Below the pieces are notes generated by a model. It was given only the letters and a program-made list of their open reading frames with translations, ran no database searches and was not told where the DNA came from. The translations under genes were made by a program, and so were the position numbers. A DNA stretch of 64,000 bases from Hirsutella rhossiliensis (taxonomy: Eukaryota > Ascomycota > Sordariomycetes > Hypocreales > Ophiocordycipitaceae): NCBI RefSeq assembly GCF_020360975.1, contig NW_025408667.1, forward strand, positions 8,246,001 to 8,310,000. Direction: 5' to 3'. Below, piece after piece: positions 32,641 through 45,365 of the stretch. Positions within the stretch are counted from its first letter, which is position 1. Each line of letters starts with the position of its first letter.

Positions 32641-33700
32641 ATACCCTACCGCGCGCTAGGGAAGTCTATAGTAAGGTAATCTAGTCCTTAATCTCCTACG
32701 CTATAGTTATATTTTATAAGATAACGCTTATAGGGGGGAAACTATATAAGATCGCGCAGGACCTAGTATAGGACTAGTTAGCCTACCCCTAAGTAGTAAT
32801 AGGTACTTACTACGCGACCCTAGTTTACTAAGTAGAAGCGGAAGTATAGGTGCCCTTAATTAACCTCTACCTAAACTAAAGAATAATAGATACCTTTTAG
32901 AGGCTAGAAGACTTAGGGCTCCTAGGCTAAATTTAACGCGCGTTTAATACGGTCGCGGATATACTTAAGAGGAGGCGATGCTAGAGGGAGAGTAGGCCCC
33001 CGGCGGCGCTACTACCTAGTAGGCCCCCCCTCGCGGAGGAGATAAAGGGGGTCCAGAGCTAGATAGGATCGGACGAGCTCCCGGATAAAGCTAAGTTACT
33101 CGAAAGGCTAAATAAGGAATAGGCCGCCTAGTAGAACGCTAAGAAAGACGCAATCTAATAATACTAAACTACCCTCTACCCCGCTAACTTCCCGCTATAG
33201 TTTAATAAGGCGATAATACTAAATCGCTATAAGGGCCTCCTTAAGTATATTAGCACGGTAATTACTTAGATACGTATAAGAAAGATTAGGCTTAATAACT
33301 TCCTCTTTAACCGATAGGTCCCTAGCGTAGTCTCGCTAATATATACCTATAGATAAAAATAGGATACTATCTACTATATAATAATCGACTACCTATTAAT
33401 AGAAGAGGTAAGGGAGTCCCTCTTAATATAGGCCTAAGATATAGGCGACGTAAGAGCGGGCTTTTAAGGGAAAAAGATAGTAGCGCTACTAGCGTAATAG
33501 CTCCTCCGCTTAAGTAGGCTCCGCTAGTTCGACCTAGCTTAGAGGCTATATATAGATAAGCCGGATAATAGGACCGGGGTCGCGCTAGAGATAGAGCGGC
33601 CCTAACTAAGACTACCCTAGCTAACTACTTCCCTTACTAAGGCGACCTAGGAAAGGGAGAGGACTTACGATAATAAGACTATAATATTAGCCGAACCGAA
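32640..33700 (+). pseudogene. LINE ORF2 C-terminal region
   Basis: Continues the RT frame through AREVYSKVIQSLISY (about 32655-32700), a basic linker, and a block near 33230-33420 (RIRKIRLNNFLFNRQVPSVVS, then YTYRQKQDTIYYI, then IDYLLIEEVRESL). This corresponds to the C-terminal cysteine region of Tad1-like ORF2, with Cys and His changed to Tyr. I see no RNase H domain. The stop cannot be fixed because all frames contain RIP stops. Confidence 0.65.
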
Positions 33701-33869
33701 CCTAGACTAAGCGTATACCTTACTACTTAGACTATAGACCGAATAGAACTAATAAGACCTAACTATACTAGCCCTAATAGCTATAAAATAAGACTTACTA
33801 TTAAAAGACTATAACTAAATAAGACCCGACCTAAAACTAAACTAAGATAGAGCCGATAACTAGCCCCTA

Positions 33870-35350
33870 AACTACGACCCTAGCCTAACTTATCGGCAGC
33901 GATATCCGCCTCGCTATCGCGATAGGAATAATAGGACCACCTTAAGGTAGCACGTAAAGTATAGGAGGGAGTAACCTAGGACTTACGAGGAGTATAGGGA
34001 CTACTACTACTACGAGAAGCCTAACGATAGCTAGCTAGGCCCGACCCTAAACCTAAACCGGAGCTAGCTTAGACGGCTAGCTTATAAGATAGAGTAACGA
34101 CTAAGGTCTATACTAAGGTAGGACCTACTCTAGCGGCGGCGCGGAGGCGTTCGCTATAGCCTATACTATAACTATAGATCTAATCGATATTAAGACTAGC
34201 GACGATCTTAGCTAAGACCGAACCGCGACGACTATAAATACGCTATTAGATAAAGTTAGGAGCGCTAGTAAGGTCGCTAGGCAACGTAAAACGGGGACGC
34301 TTTAAGGCGGGTTTAGCGATAAGAGAACTACCGAGCTATAGCTCGGTATCGGAACCGATAGCGGGCGATAAGGCGGGCTCTTATACTAGCTTCGGGACGA
34401 CTATAAGTATAGGGACGGCGACGGTCTCCCTAGCCTTAGCCTTAGATAGAGCTATAGACGAGGCAGCCGCCTTACCCTTACCCTTACTCTTCCCCTTATT
34501 AAAAGGGGCCGGGGCCGGACTAGGGCTAAGAAGATTAAAACTACTATTATCCTTACTATTAAGACCGTCGCTAGTAATAGGATAGAAGTAGTTAGTAAGA
34601 TCGTTAACTATTATAAGAGTCTTTTAAGTAACTAAGAGCGACTTAAGCCCGACTTAGGCTAAGGTCTTAATAGTATCGCTAAACTTACTTAGGTGCTTCT
34701 TTAAGGACTTATATATATAGCGGGTATTATCTATAAAACAGGTAAAAGCTAAGGTAAGTATTTTAATATTCTTAGCGACCGTAGTTAAACTAAGGGCGGA
34801 CTTACCTAACGCGCCCTTACCTTTAGCGGCGGGGGCCTTCTAACTAGCGCGGATATAGGTTTTTAGAGCGGCGTAGTAAAGGCGCTCTTATACCGAGCCC
34901 TTAATAAGAGAGGGGCGGTCGACCTTAGACTAAGCCTAGTAGAGAGCATAAGTAGCCTCCTCGCCTTTAGAGGTAATCTAAGATATAGATTAGTACTAAA
35001 CTTAGACTATACTATAGTAGGAAGGGGTTACTTACTTAGTAATAGGACTAGTTAAAGTTAGCGTAAGCGATATACGCTTTAGCCTTTACGGCTAGTAAAG
35101 TTAGTAAAAAGTACTAGAGGTAGGACCGGCCTAAGAAAGGAGCGGGACTAATACTTATAGGACTAGTTCTAATAGCTAGCGAAGGACTTATAGGTAAGCT
35201 CGCTAATAAGGCGCCCGATATACGTAAAATATAGGATAGAGCGCTCCGATCCCGCTATAGTAGCGACTTTCTTATAGGGAGGGGGTTTTATAGGAGGCGA
35301 ACCGCTACTACCTAAGTCGGCTTCTTAGTTAGATATTACGAAATAACGGC
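33870..35350 (-). pseudogene. Unidentified coding-like frame antisense to LINE 3' region
   Basis: On the minus strand a protein-like frame runs from about 35350 to 33870 with sparse TAA/TAG, each explicable as former CAA/CAG/TGG. Readable blocks: SSGSPPIKPPPYKKVATIAG (about 35310-35250), GKGALGKSALSLTTVAKNIK (about 34830-34770), SFNLLSPSPAPAPFNKGKSK (about 34545-34485) and KPALKRPRFTLPSDLTSAP (about 34318-34262). Pro/Ser/Lys-rich linkers and helical stretches are visible, no catalytic motif. I do not recognise it. It may be an element-encoded antisense gene, a captured host gene piece, or a gag-like ORF of an unrecognised nested element. Confidence 0.45.
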
Positions 35351-35974
35351 GAACGAACTTAATATAGTACTAGTAAGACCTAGGATATAGAGATAAAGCG
35401 GGTAAGAAACTAGGGCTTTTAAAGGAGAGGGTAGATAGAGAGGTAGGGGGAGGTAGGTACGAAACTAAGGGGAGAGGGCAGGTATATATATACGCGAGCC
35501 GGGCGCGCGAAATTAGTAACTACGCGCTAGACGGTAAATATAAGCCGCCGCGCCCCTAATTAAGAAGCCGCGTAGCCGGACGGGAACCGATTTTCGATTA
35601 GCGGAGCTAGCTAACCGAATTTCGATTAGCCGGCCCTACCTAGGAGCGACCTATACTAGCGCCCGGCCCGGCAACTAGATAGTACCTACCCTACTAACTA
35701 ATAGACTAATAGGCCGACGCGTGCGCGGCTACGCGGTAGCGATATAGGAGCTAAGGAGAATAAAGGTACCCGCGAGCTAGGCCCTTAAAGAAAGACTACT
35801 ACCTATAACCCTAGGCCCGGGCTAGTAAGCCTAGGCCGCGGCCGCTTAGGATAGTAGCGGCTATAGCCCGAGAGGGCCTACGCCGAAGAGCGAATACATA
35901 GGAGGAGCCCGCGGTAGCCGGCGTAAATTTTATATATATTGCTACTATAACCTTATTCGAGGCGGACCTATACT

Positions 35975-36080
35975 AAAAGAGGGGAGGGTTTTCCCCTAAG
36001 CACTCTAGTTTTTCCCTCCTATTTAATACCGAAGTTCTAGATACCTTTAGCTAGGTCCTTAGTATAATCTTAATAATAAT
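35975..36080 (+). repeat. LINE 3' tail with TAA repeats
   Basis: ggggagggttttcc, tttttccctcctattta, gaagttctagataccttta, then aatcttaataataat before the 13-bp TSD copy. Shared with both SINE copies. Confidence 0.8.
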
Positions 36081-36093
36081 ATAGGTTCTTATA

Positions 36094-39000
36094 TAAGGTT
36101 AAGATACCCGCGCTACTTAACGAGGACCTCTTAGTATTTCCCCTTACTAACCTTTTTTTTAGCGTATAGCTTATATTTCTTTAACCTTAAACTTATCCTT
36201 TCCTTTTACTTTAATTATAAGTAGTTAAGCGTTTATTACTTTTTATTTAAGTAGTATGTTAAAGGAAGCTTTATAAAAAAGGTCTATATTAATCTTATTA
36301 TAAACCCTTATTAAGAGACTATTAAGCTTTATAACCTATAAGCTAATAACCCTTTATACTATAAACTTTATATATAGCTAGTTAAGCTTCTTTTTTAGCT
36401 ATACCGACTTATAGACCCTTATAGTATAGTAGTTATATACCTAGGAAGCCTACTAGCTATAACGCTAAAGTTAGTTTAAATCTAGCTAAGGGCACGATTA
36501 AGTTTTAGTCGGACTAATAAACTACGCTAACCTACTTATTAATTAGCTAATTAGCGCTTCTAGAAGCGCTTATAAATATACTAGTAGTCTAGCCCCGCTA
36601 TAAGTAGGCCGGCCTAGACCTCGCCTACTTAGACCTAGCGACGAATTCGTTAGGACCTCCCCTTAACCCCGGTCCGGGCCCCCTAACCGGGAAAATAAAA
36701 ACCTAGGGCCGATACTAGTAACTTAATAAGTATAGCGCAAAGCCGGTATAATAACCCGACTACCGGCCCGGCTAAAGGCCGGCATTAATAAAAAATAGCC
36801 CGCTAAGCCTTATAGCGGAAAAATAAAGCAGAGCCTAGGAAGATATTATTATAGGATAAGGTTAGAGATAATTATATAATTAACTATTAACCGTTAACTA
36901 AAAACGCTTATACTACCGATTAACGCTATATACCCCGCGTATATAAAAGAGTTACTTTCTAAGGTTACTTTATAGTAGGGCTAATACGATTCCGACTAAC
37001 TATAACGATACCTAAGATAGCTAGCGTAAGATTCCTATATATTATAACCGCGACCTAGTATAAGGGCGGACTAGCTATAAAAGAAGGGAGGGTTTTCCTT
37101 TAAGTACTTTAGTTTTTCCCTCTTATTTAACGTTAAAGTTTTAGATACCTTTAGATAGGTTACTAGTATAATCTTAATAATAATATACCGACTTATAGTT
37201 ATAAAGGTCTAGCTATACTTTATTTCTTACTATAAACTTATTTACTAGAGCCTTAGTCTTATTAATATACTACTCTTAATCTTACGCTATAGCGGCTATT
37301 ATAGATTAATAATAATCTATAGTCTCTTATAGCTTTTATATAAATATAAAAGTATAGCCCTTTAGTAATAAATTATTATATTACTTTACTACTATATTTA
37401 TAGTAAAGGGAACTAATAAGGGTAGTTTAAAGCTATATATTATAAAGAAAGGGGCTATCTTAATAAAGGTATATAGTTTACTATTTAATATAAGTTAGGC
37501 TATAAAGAGCTACTAGTCTTAGTTTACTTAGTTATAAGCTATAATAGCTTATAAGTAAGCCTATACCTCTTAGTTAACCCTCTTAGGCCCTTTATTAGTC
37601 TATAAGTAGTATATTATACTAAGTAGTAATATAATTTAAAGCTATTAATATAAGTACTATTAAAAGTAGCTAGTTTAATTTAATCCTTTATTACTTATAA
37701 TAAAGGCTAGCTAGCTATATAAGCGGGCTTAGTACTATAAAAAGCGCTCTATATAAGACTCTATATCTATAAATAGTATTAGCTTTAATATTATAGACTT
37801 ACTAAGTCGGTCCTTAATTACTTATATATAGTAGTTACTACTTTTTATAAGTAAGAGGTTTATTATAAAGTCTATTTATATATATATATAAAGCCGGTTA
37901 AGTACTAAAAGCTACTTAAGTAGCCCTTTAAGCTATACTCTTTAAATCCTAGTATAGCTATAGATATTATAATTATAAAGGAAGCGGCGAATATAATATT
38001 ATAAGAAGGGCTAGTAAAAGTCCTTTATAAGGCTTACTACTATACCTTACTAGCTTATTTAGCCTATAATATTAAAGTTATATATAAGCTAGATTAGCCT
38101 CTTTTAAAGCTTATTTTACTTATTTAGCTTTAATAGTCTATCCTTCTCCTTAGCTTTTATAGTATATAGTATACCTAGTACCTATAGTCTCCCCTATTAA
38201 TATAGGTGCCTTTATAGGTCGATATAATAGTTAGCTACCTATACCTTTAGCTTTAGCTTTAGATCTAAGTATTATATACTAGACTTAATAGTATAGTATA
38301 TACTCTTATAAGTATAGTTAAGAGATAATATCTTATCTTATAAGGGTTAAAAAGCTTTATCTTAGAATACCCTTACTATATACGCCCTAGGGCCGGTCTA
38401 TCCCTCTTTCTTAGACTAAGGTAAGAGTATAAGAAGGCGCTTATTTATTAGCCCTATACCTTCCTCCTTTAAAGAAGCTCTTATATAGGTTTATAGCGCT
38501 TTTTATAGGATAAGCTATAGGTCTTACGCTTTAATATCCGCTCTTATTAGCTAGTCTTAATCTTACTAAGAAAGCGCGTTTAGTACTATAAAGTCCTACC
38601 TTAGCTAATACTTAATCGCGAAGTTAAAGTATAAGAGATACTTTACTTAGCGGGCTTACCGCTCTAAGAGGTACTAGTAGGTTATAAAGTACTTAAGGTT
38701 CTTATAGTCTATAAGAACCTTAAAGCTCTTATAGCTTTAAAGCTTTACTTACTATTACTTAAAGTAGCTAATAATCGTTAGTATCTCTTTATTATAAATA
38801 ATATAATTTTACTTTACTAAGGCTAGCTTATAAAAGTAAAACGCTATTAGTTACTTTTATATATTTACTTTTTAAGAGAGCGTTCCTTTAAGTGCCTAGC
38901 TATTCTAGTCCGCTTTAACTAATATAGACTAGTTAAAGTCCTATTAAAGTAGTACTAAGGCTTATAAGAATAGGTCCTTAAGCGTATAAAATGCTCCTTT

Positions 39001-41773
39001 CTATATAGGCCCTTAATAAAAGGTAGTTTACTTCTTAGTAATCTTATTTAAGAGTATTATAATATAAGAAAAGCCCTTAATAAATATTTTATAATAGTTT
39101 ACGAACTTAAGAAAGCTTTATATACCTATTTATATAGTTAGGGCCGCTTAGTCCTAAATCGCTTAGATCTTTATAAGATCTACCTATATACCTATACTTA
39201 TATAAATAATAAAGCCTAAGTACTTAACCTTCTTAACCTTAAATTTATACTTATTTAAATTAAGGTAAAGCCTATAAAGCTAAAGGCGCTCTATAACCTT
39301 TTATACTTTCTATATATAGTCTTTATAAGATCTACTTATATAGATAAGGATATTATTTATATATATAAAGGCGAACTTATTAAGGAAGTCTTAAAGTATA
39401 TTATAATATAATACTAAAAGGTAGTAAGCGCTCTTAAAAGGCTAAAGGGTATTATAAGCTACTTAAATAAGCTATAGTAAGTATAAAACGCTATCTTTTA
39501 CTTATTACCCTTTAAGATCTATACTTTATAAAACGCTTATTTTATATTTAGCTTTATAAACTACTTTACCTTTAAGGGGTTATAAAGTATATCTAAGATT
39601 AAGGGTAAGGGGTAGCGGTCTAGCTTTATAATTATATTTAAAGCCCTATAATTATAATAAATCTTTATCCCGCTTCTTAGTTTATATATAAATAGGACTA
39701 GCGCTCTTACTTTAAAGCTACTTACTTAAATAAAGCCTTTATCTAAGAGGTCCCTTAGCGTCTTTTTAATACTAATAGCTTTATAAATAATATACTATAT
39801 AATAGCTTAAATAGTACTAGTAGTTCTTACCCCTTCTTATTAATATAAAGTATAACCTTATAGTTTACCCTTAGCTTATATAAGTTAAGCTTATTTACTT
39901 CTTAGGACTTAAATAGTAAAAGAAAATCGTAGAAGCGCTTTAGTATTTACTACTATAACTTAATAGGTAACTTTAGCTTCTTTATTTAAAGGGCCTAATC
40001 GATATCCGCTAAGCTAACTATATAGACTATTAAATCTACTACTATATAGCTTTCCTCTTACTTTAATTATTATATAGTTCTTATAAAGATAAAGGTAAGG
40101 ACCTCTTATACTAAGTATAAAGCTTACACGCTTAGTCTTATACTTATAAAACTATTATTATAGTAGACTTACTATTATATAGGCCTAAACTATAGCTTCT
40201 TTTAGTATAAAATTAAGTATAACTTTATATATAATAACTAGGGTTTCCTAAGAATTAAGGGAAACTTTAATTAAGGGATTATATAGGCTATAATAAGCTT
40301 ATAATAGCTATTAACCTTTATAGCTAGCTATATAATACCTTTAATCTCTATACCTTTTATTACGCTTAAGGCGCCCTTTACTTACCTTAAAGCGATCCTT
40401 TTTACTAGTACTTATATCTCTTATATAAGCGCTTTATTAACTATAGTATAGTACTAATAGCCCTTATTTATAAGGGCGGCGACTAATAAAGAGTTATTAA
40501 TTATAACCTATATTAAAGTAAGCTCCTCTTTTATATAGGTAGATAACTCCTCCTTCTCTTTTACTAGTATTAGTAATTAGGGCTTTAAAGCCTATCTCTA
40601 CTTTAGAGCTACCTTTTTTTTTTAGGCTTAATAGGGCGGAGTCCTTCTTATTATTTAAAGTAAGGAGCGGTTTTATCTTTACTACTTAAACCGCTATAAG
40701 CTGCTTAGCTAAAAGGAAGGGGCATTTTAATATAAAGTATATAAACGCGCTATAATATAAGTAGCGGCCGTTAGTCTTCCTTTTCTCGATTTCCTTACTT
40801 ATTACTTACTTTACTTACTACTTAAAATATAAGATATTATAAGGGGTAGTTAATAGTATCTTCTTACTATATTTAGCCCGGTCTATATAGGTAGCCGATA
40901 TTAAGGTATCCTTATTTATATCGACCGCTAGCTATATATCTTATTAAGGGGTAGTAATCTTATTACTATTATATAGTATATACCTATAAAGCTTTTAAAA
41001 ATAAAGCGTTTAATTATAGCCTTATACTACCTTTATTAACTAGCTTATATACTTACTATAATTAATAGGTATAATTATAAGGATAAATAGCTCTTATAAG
41101 GCTAGCGTAATTAAATTCTATAGCTATATAGGCTTTACGCTATCTTTTTATATTATAGTCCTTATTACTTATAAGAGCGTCTCTTTAAAATTAAGGAGGA
41201 ATTCGCTAAAGGTTTATCTATCCCTTTACTTAAGGGTCTATAGCCTATCTTATACCTTCTCCCGCTCTTATATATTGCTAAACGTATATATAAGGTATTA
41301 AAAGAAGTCTTATAAGTCGCGTTTACCCTTAAGGACGCTCCTATCTTAGAATCTAAAGATCCGCTATATCTAGGGCTCTAGTAGTATATAAAGGAGCAAA
41401 TACTATATTATATTATAGTAGCTATTTAAGCCCTATTTCTTATTAGTTATAAACTTTATTTATAGCTAGCTAAGGAAGAAGTAAAAGAACTTAAGCTTAC
41501 TATCCTAAGTCGGCTAAGGGGGCGGCTTTTATATTAGTAGTATCGCCGCTATAACTAGCGTTATAGAGGTTATAAGGGTTAAAGCTAGTCTTATAAACGG
41601 CTCTCTTAGTATAGTAAGAACCGTATCCTTCTCGCTAGCTATCGCGCTTTTAATTGCTTTTAAGATAGCTATAATACTTTTTATCTATCTAAGAAAGGGT
41701 AAAGTACTCTCTTAAAGAAGTAGTACCCTCTTTAAAGAGATATTTATTATATCTATTAGTTAATAGCTTATAC
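36094..41773 (-). pseudogene. Family-2 copy B gag-pol remnant (chromodomain to gag)
   Basis: Minus-strand equivalent of 28600 down to 23930 of copy A plus leader. Landmarks: chromodomain about 36095-36200; SINE insertion 36414-37184; integrase about 36200-38330; RNase H about 38650-39100; RT about 39200-39900 with the Y-I-D-N region at 39341-39370; protease about 40230-40520; gag knuckle about 40700-40790. More altered than copy A: many CpG of A are TA here. No functional frame remains. Confidence 0.82.
36414..37184 (+). mobile_element. tRNA-derived SINE, copy 2
   Basis: 771 bp, same orientation on the plus strand as copy 1, with tRNA-like head (acccttatagtatagtag...) and TAA-ended tail. Flanked by 13-bp ataccgacttata at 36401-36413 and 37185-37197; the empty site is visible in copy D near 60980-60995. 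It lies in the opposite orientation to its host gypsy. Confidence 0.82.
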
Positions 41774-41959
41774 TATTATAAAGTAAGTAAAAGTATATAT
41801 ATAAGTACTATTTATAAGATAATATTAATAAGCTATATAAAGCTCTTTTATATATAGCTAGCTTATATATATATATATAGGATCTAGCCCTTTATATATA
41901 ACTATATAGCTTAAGCTATAACCTAAGCCTATAACTTATAATAGTTAAAAACTCTTATA
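41774..41959 (-). repeat. Family-2 copy B 5' LTR
   Basis: 186 bp, tattataaag...gactcttata, followed by TSD ATAAG at 41960-41964. Contains an AT run near 41863-41879. Confidence 0.86.
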
Positions 41960-42411
41960 ATAAGTAGTAGTTAGTAGCTTTATCTTATAAAGGTATTCCT
42001 TATAGTAACTCTTATAGTTACCTAAGGTAGTAGAAAAAGCTCTTTACTATATAAAGGTTAGCTTAAAGAAGAGGGAAGCTCCTTTTATAAATTCTATTAC
42101 CTTAAGATAAAAAAGGGGCTTAAGAGGGTTCTACTTATTAAAAAAGACTAAATTATAGATTATTCTATTTATATAAGCCTATAGCTCTTTTACTTACTTA
42201 TCTTAATCTTAGGGCTTTATAAGAATCGTCTTATAGACTATAAAGGTAATAGAGTCGTTTTTTAATATTATTATAAAGGAAGGAAAGAAAAGTTAGTTAA
42301 AAATCGGCCTTTTTAGTAAGAAAGGTAAAAGGAAGTTATAAGGGATATAAGAAAGGTGCCTTTTATAGTAGCTAGAAAGTATAAGAATTCTATTCTTCTT
42401 AGGCTTATAAC
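41960..42411 (-). other. Family-4 copia leader (left arm)
   Basis: Continuation of the family-4 copia beyond the copy B insertion; equals 53915-54359 of the complete copy. Ends at ggcttataac (42402-42411), the RIP-altered primer-binding site next to the 5' LTR. Confidence 0.72.
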
Positions 42412-42887
42412 TCTTATAAAGAGAGATATAAGAAGTATATAAAAATATATAAAGGTAAAATTAAAAGTAAGAGGTAAGATAAGTAAGGTAAAGATATTTA
42501 ATTCTTATAAAGGGAGTAATTATAGTAAGGGAGTAATTATTATATTACCTTAATTATCTTTCTTTCCTTTATTAAACGCCCTTTCTTATACTTATTTAGT
42601 TTCTTAATTAATAAAGAGGATCCTACTTAAAGAAACTATTAATATCCTTTTAACTACTAAGCTTTTTACTAGTTTTTCCCTTACTTTTTAGCCGTTACTA
42701 GTATATCCGTTTTATCTCTTACTACTTTTATAAGAAGCTATTGCTACTTTTACTTCCTCTCTTACCCTTACCTTTCTTTTTATACCTCCTTTTAGCTCCT
42801 TTTTTAAAACCTATTTTTTAGCTTCTTAGGTCCCTTATACTATAAGATATCTCTAAGAACTATAAATTTAAGCTATACTTTACGATA
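42412..42887 (-). repeat. Family-4 5' LTR, left arm
   Basis: Starts tcttataaagagaga and ends tttacgata; aligns along its length to the 485-bp LTRs of the complete family-4 copy. Confidence 0.78.
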
Positions 42888-44532
42888 ATAATTAAGAGAG
42901 TATATTATAGCTGCTTTATTTATAATAAGAATACTATTTCTTATAACCTCCTTTAAAAAGTAGATTTATATACTCTTTACTAATTTATTTATAGTAGTAT
43001 ATATATAAGGTAAAATCTTAATTTAGGAAAACTACTCTTATACCTTAATAGAATATATAAAAACTTATTCTTCCTTAGGAAAATAAAATCCTTAGGTATA
43101 TATTAATAGAAAAACCTATAGTAGGAATATTCTATAGTTATAATAACTATTTATAAGATAACTTTATATAAGGTAAAACTTATTATTACTAGGAAAATCT
43201 TAATAGATATAACCTTAGTAAATATCTTTTTAGGAAACCTAATAAAAGGAAAAACTTAGTAAGGGAAAGATATAAAAAGTATTAGAAATATCTAAAAACC
43301 TCTTTTAATTACTTAAGAGCTTTTTTTAAAGATAGACTATCTTTAAATTTATAAGGTAGTCTAGGTCTTAATTCCTTTATAAAAATATTAGCTATATTAT
43401 CTTTTAATTTAATATAAAAAACTTTAATTTCCCTTTCTTTTATATTAGTTTTAGTATAGTAATAGGCTAATCTTATATACTTAAACCTTTATAAAATTCT
43501 AGACTTTCTATTAATTTAATAGTAGTAGTATTATCTATTAAAATAAGAGGTATAGTATTAAGAATCTTAATAAATAGATCCTTAGTAATATATTTAAAAG
43601 TATATTTAAATAAATAGCTTTTATTTACCTCCTTAAGGCTAATATATTTTACTTATAAGTAGAAAGGGTAATAGCCTTTACTTAAAGTAAGCCTAGCTTA
43701 TTTTATTATTATATAAAACTAATAACTAGAAAAGGATTTTCCGTCTATTAAATCTAACGCTTAGCTAGAGTTAGTAAAACCCTTATATATAGATAGGTAA
43801 AGGGATATTATAATTATATTTAATCTTTAAGCTAGAGATTTATTTAAATATTTCTAAATTATATTTAAAGCCTTAAAATACGCTTAATTATACTTCATGA
43901 ATTTAATATAGAAAGGTTTAGAATATAAAATATCTAGCTTATAAAATAAGGCTAAGTATAATAAAGATCCTATTTCTTTTTAAAATTATAATATATCCTC
44001 CTTAAAAGGTAATTCCTTTACTTTTATAAGCTTAAAGCTTACTATAGTAAGTAAATTTAAAGTTCTTAAGCTTTCTTTATTTAAGTCCTTTAATTTATAT
44101 AAGGTATAACTTTCTTAGGATATATATAGCTCTTTATTTTCTTAGTTTATTATAATATTTAAACCTAAGAAGTCTTTTATATCTCTTAAGATAGCAAAGT
44201 CTAAGAATTTAAATAATTCTTTAAATAATCTTTCTTTTATTATAAATTTAAAGGGCCCTACTATAAGAAGGTTATTAATATAAACTACTAAGGCTATACT
44301 ATAGTCTTTATTAATAAACACTCCTTTATTTATTAAAAGAGGAAGAAATCTAAGCTATTTAGTATAAATCTTAAATAATTATATTAGAGCTTAAGACTTT
44401 TTTTTAGGCTATATAATACTTTCTTTAGTATTACTTTAATTTAACCGGCTTTATATAGGTCTAGGAACTTAGTTAATTTAATTCCTTTAGCTCTATAAGC
44501 TAGTTTATATTTTAAATAATATTCTTTAAGCT
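42888..44532 (-). mobile_element. Family-5 copia, inverted copy in left arm
   Basis: Reverse complement of 45366-47032: RT, RNase H and 3' sequence of a copia element distinct from families 1 and 4. For example, the stretch at 44407-44530 mirrors 45371-45495. AT-rich, no open frames. It ends abruptly at 44532 inside RT, the inner edge of the inverted repeat. Confidence 0.75.
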
Positions 44533-45365
44533 TTTAAGGGAATAATAGTAAGCTATTTAGAAAATATATATAAAATCTAAAACTTTTTTAATAGAAGGAT
44601 TACTATCTTTAGAGATAATACTATAATAGAAAATAAATTTATAGAGAATCTAGAAATTTCTAGTAATAATACCTTTAATTTTAATTTTATTTTAAATAAA
44701 GATAAGCTAGAAAGCTATATCCTTATAGAGGAAGCTATTAAAGAAACTAAAGATAAAAGTCCCTTACCTTTTATAAAAGAAAAGTCTTTAAATAGTAATC
44801 TTATTCCTACTACTAATAAAATAGTAATAGAATTACCTAAGAAGCTAAAAGGGTTTAGTTCTAAATATATTAAATACTTTAATATTAATTTATTTTTAAA
44901 AGATAATTATAAAGAGTTAATTTTAGTAAGTATATAAAATTAAGATCTAAAGATTTTAAAGACCTATAAATAAGTAATAAATAGCCCTAAAGTAGTATTT
45001 TAAAAAGAAGCTATAATTAAGGAAATAATTTAGCTAATTAAATATAAACCTTAGGAGTTTTCCTACCTCCTTAAGGATAAGGAAACTATAGGAGGCCGCT
45101 AGGTCTATATTATTAAGACGGATAGTTAAAATAATATAATAAAATATAAAGCCCGTTTAATAATATAGGGATTTAAGTAGATCTTTAGCTTAGATTCCTT
45201 AGATATATTCTTAACTAAAGCTAGACCTAAATCTATTAGAATTCTACTTATTTTAGCTATTATCTAAAGATTTAAAGCTATATAAATAGATATAATAAAT
45301 AAATTTATATACCTTAATATAAATAGTAAAGTATATATTAATCTTCTTATACGCTATAAAGAGTA
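44533..45365 (+). pseudogene. Spacer of inverted repeat: family-5 copia RT, N-terminal part
   Basis: Single-copy in the window. The plus frame reads copia Pol: FSYLLKDKETIGGRQVYII near 45059-45115, where Gln marks the lost Trp of the G-G-R-W-V block, then KYKARLIIQGFKQIF (about 45143-45190) and the first catalytic Asp region KAIQIDIINKFIYL (about 45271-45312). It continues into the right arm without a break, so the right arm is the original and the left arm the inverted duplicate. Confidence 0.75.

Larger units (their letters stand above)
13880..36080 (+). mobile_element. Tad1-like non-LTR retrotransposon (LINE), opened by a gypsy
   Basis: Flanked by 13-bp duplications and ending in TAA repeats (aatcttaataataat), the 3' signature of the I/Tad1 group. 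Two ORF remnants are visible on +: ORF1 with cysteine-knuckle residues (about 14100-15300) and ORF2 with AP-endonuclease, reverse transcriptase and a C-terminal zinc region (about 15300-15665 and 30508-33700). It is interrupted at 15671-30502 by a family-2 gypsy with TSD CGCGC. Without that insert it is about 7.4 kb, a normal Tad1 length. The 5' end starts with a 10-base A run at 13881-13890. 33700-35950 is unusually long for a 3' UTR and carries an unrelated-looking minus-strand frame. Confidence 0.85.
12126..41959 (-). mobile_element. Family-2 gypsy (copy B), complete but opened by LINE and SINE
   Basis: Two 186-bp LTRs (12126-12311 and 41774-41959) bracket the element, with identical 5-bp ATAAG duplications at 12121-12125 and 41960-41964. 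Internal sequence lies in two blocks, 12312-13879 (3' region) and 36094-41773 (chromodomain through gag), separated by a LINE with its own 13-bp TSD; the uninterrupted equivalent of that site is at about 60646-60690. The pieces add up to about 6.8 kb after removing the LINE and the SINE at 36414-37184. Order on the minus strand: gag, protease, RT, RNase H, integrase with chromodomain, 3' region, polypurine tract, LTR. Fully RIP-mutated. Confidence 0.88.

Noticed and set aside
34100..35400. Helitron or cut-and-paste DNA transposon carrying the minus-strand frame
   Set aside because: No terminal inverted repeats, no TC...CTRR ends with hairpin, and no transposase or helicase motif could be found.
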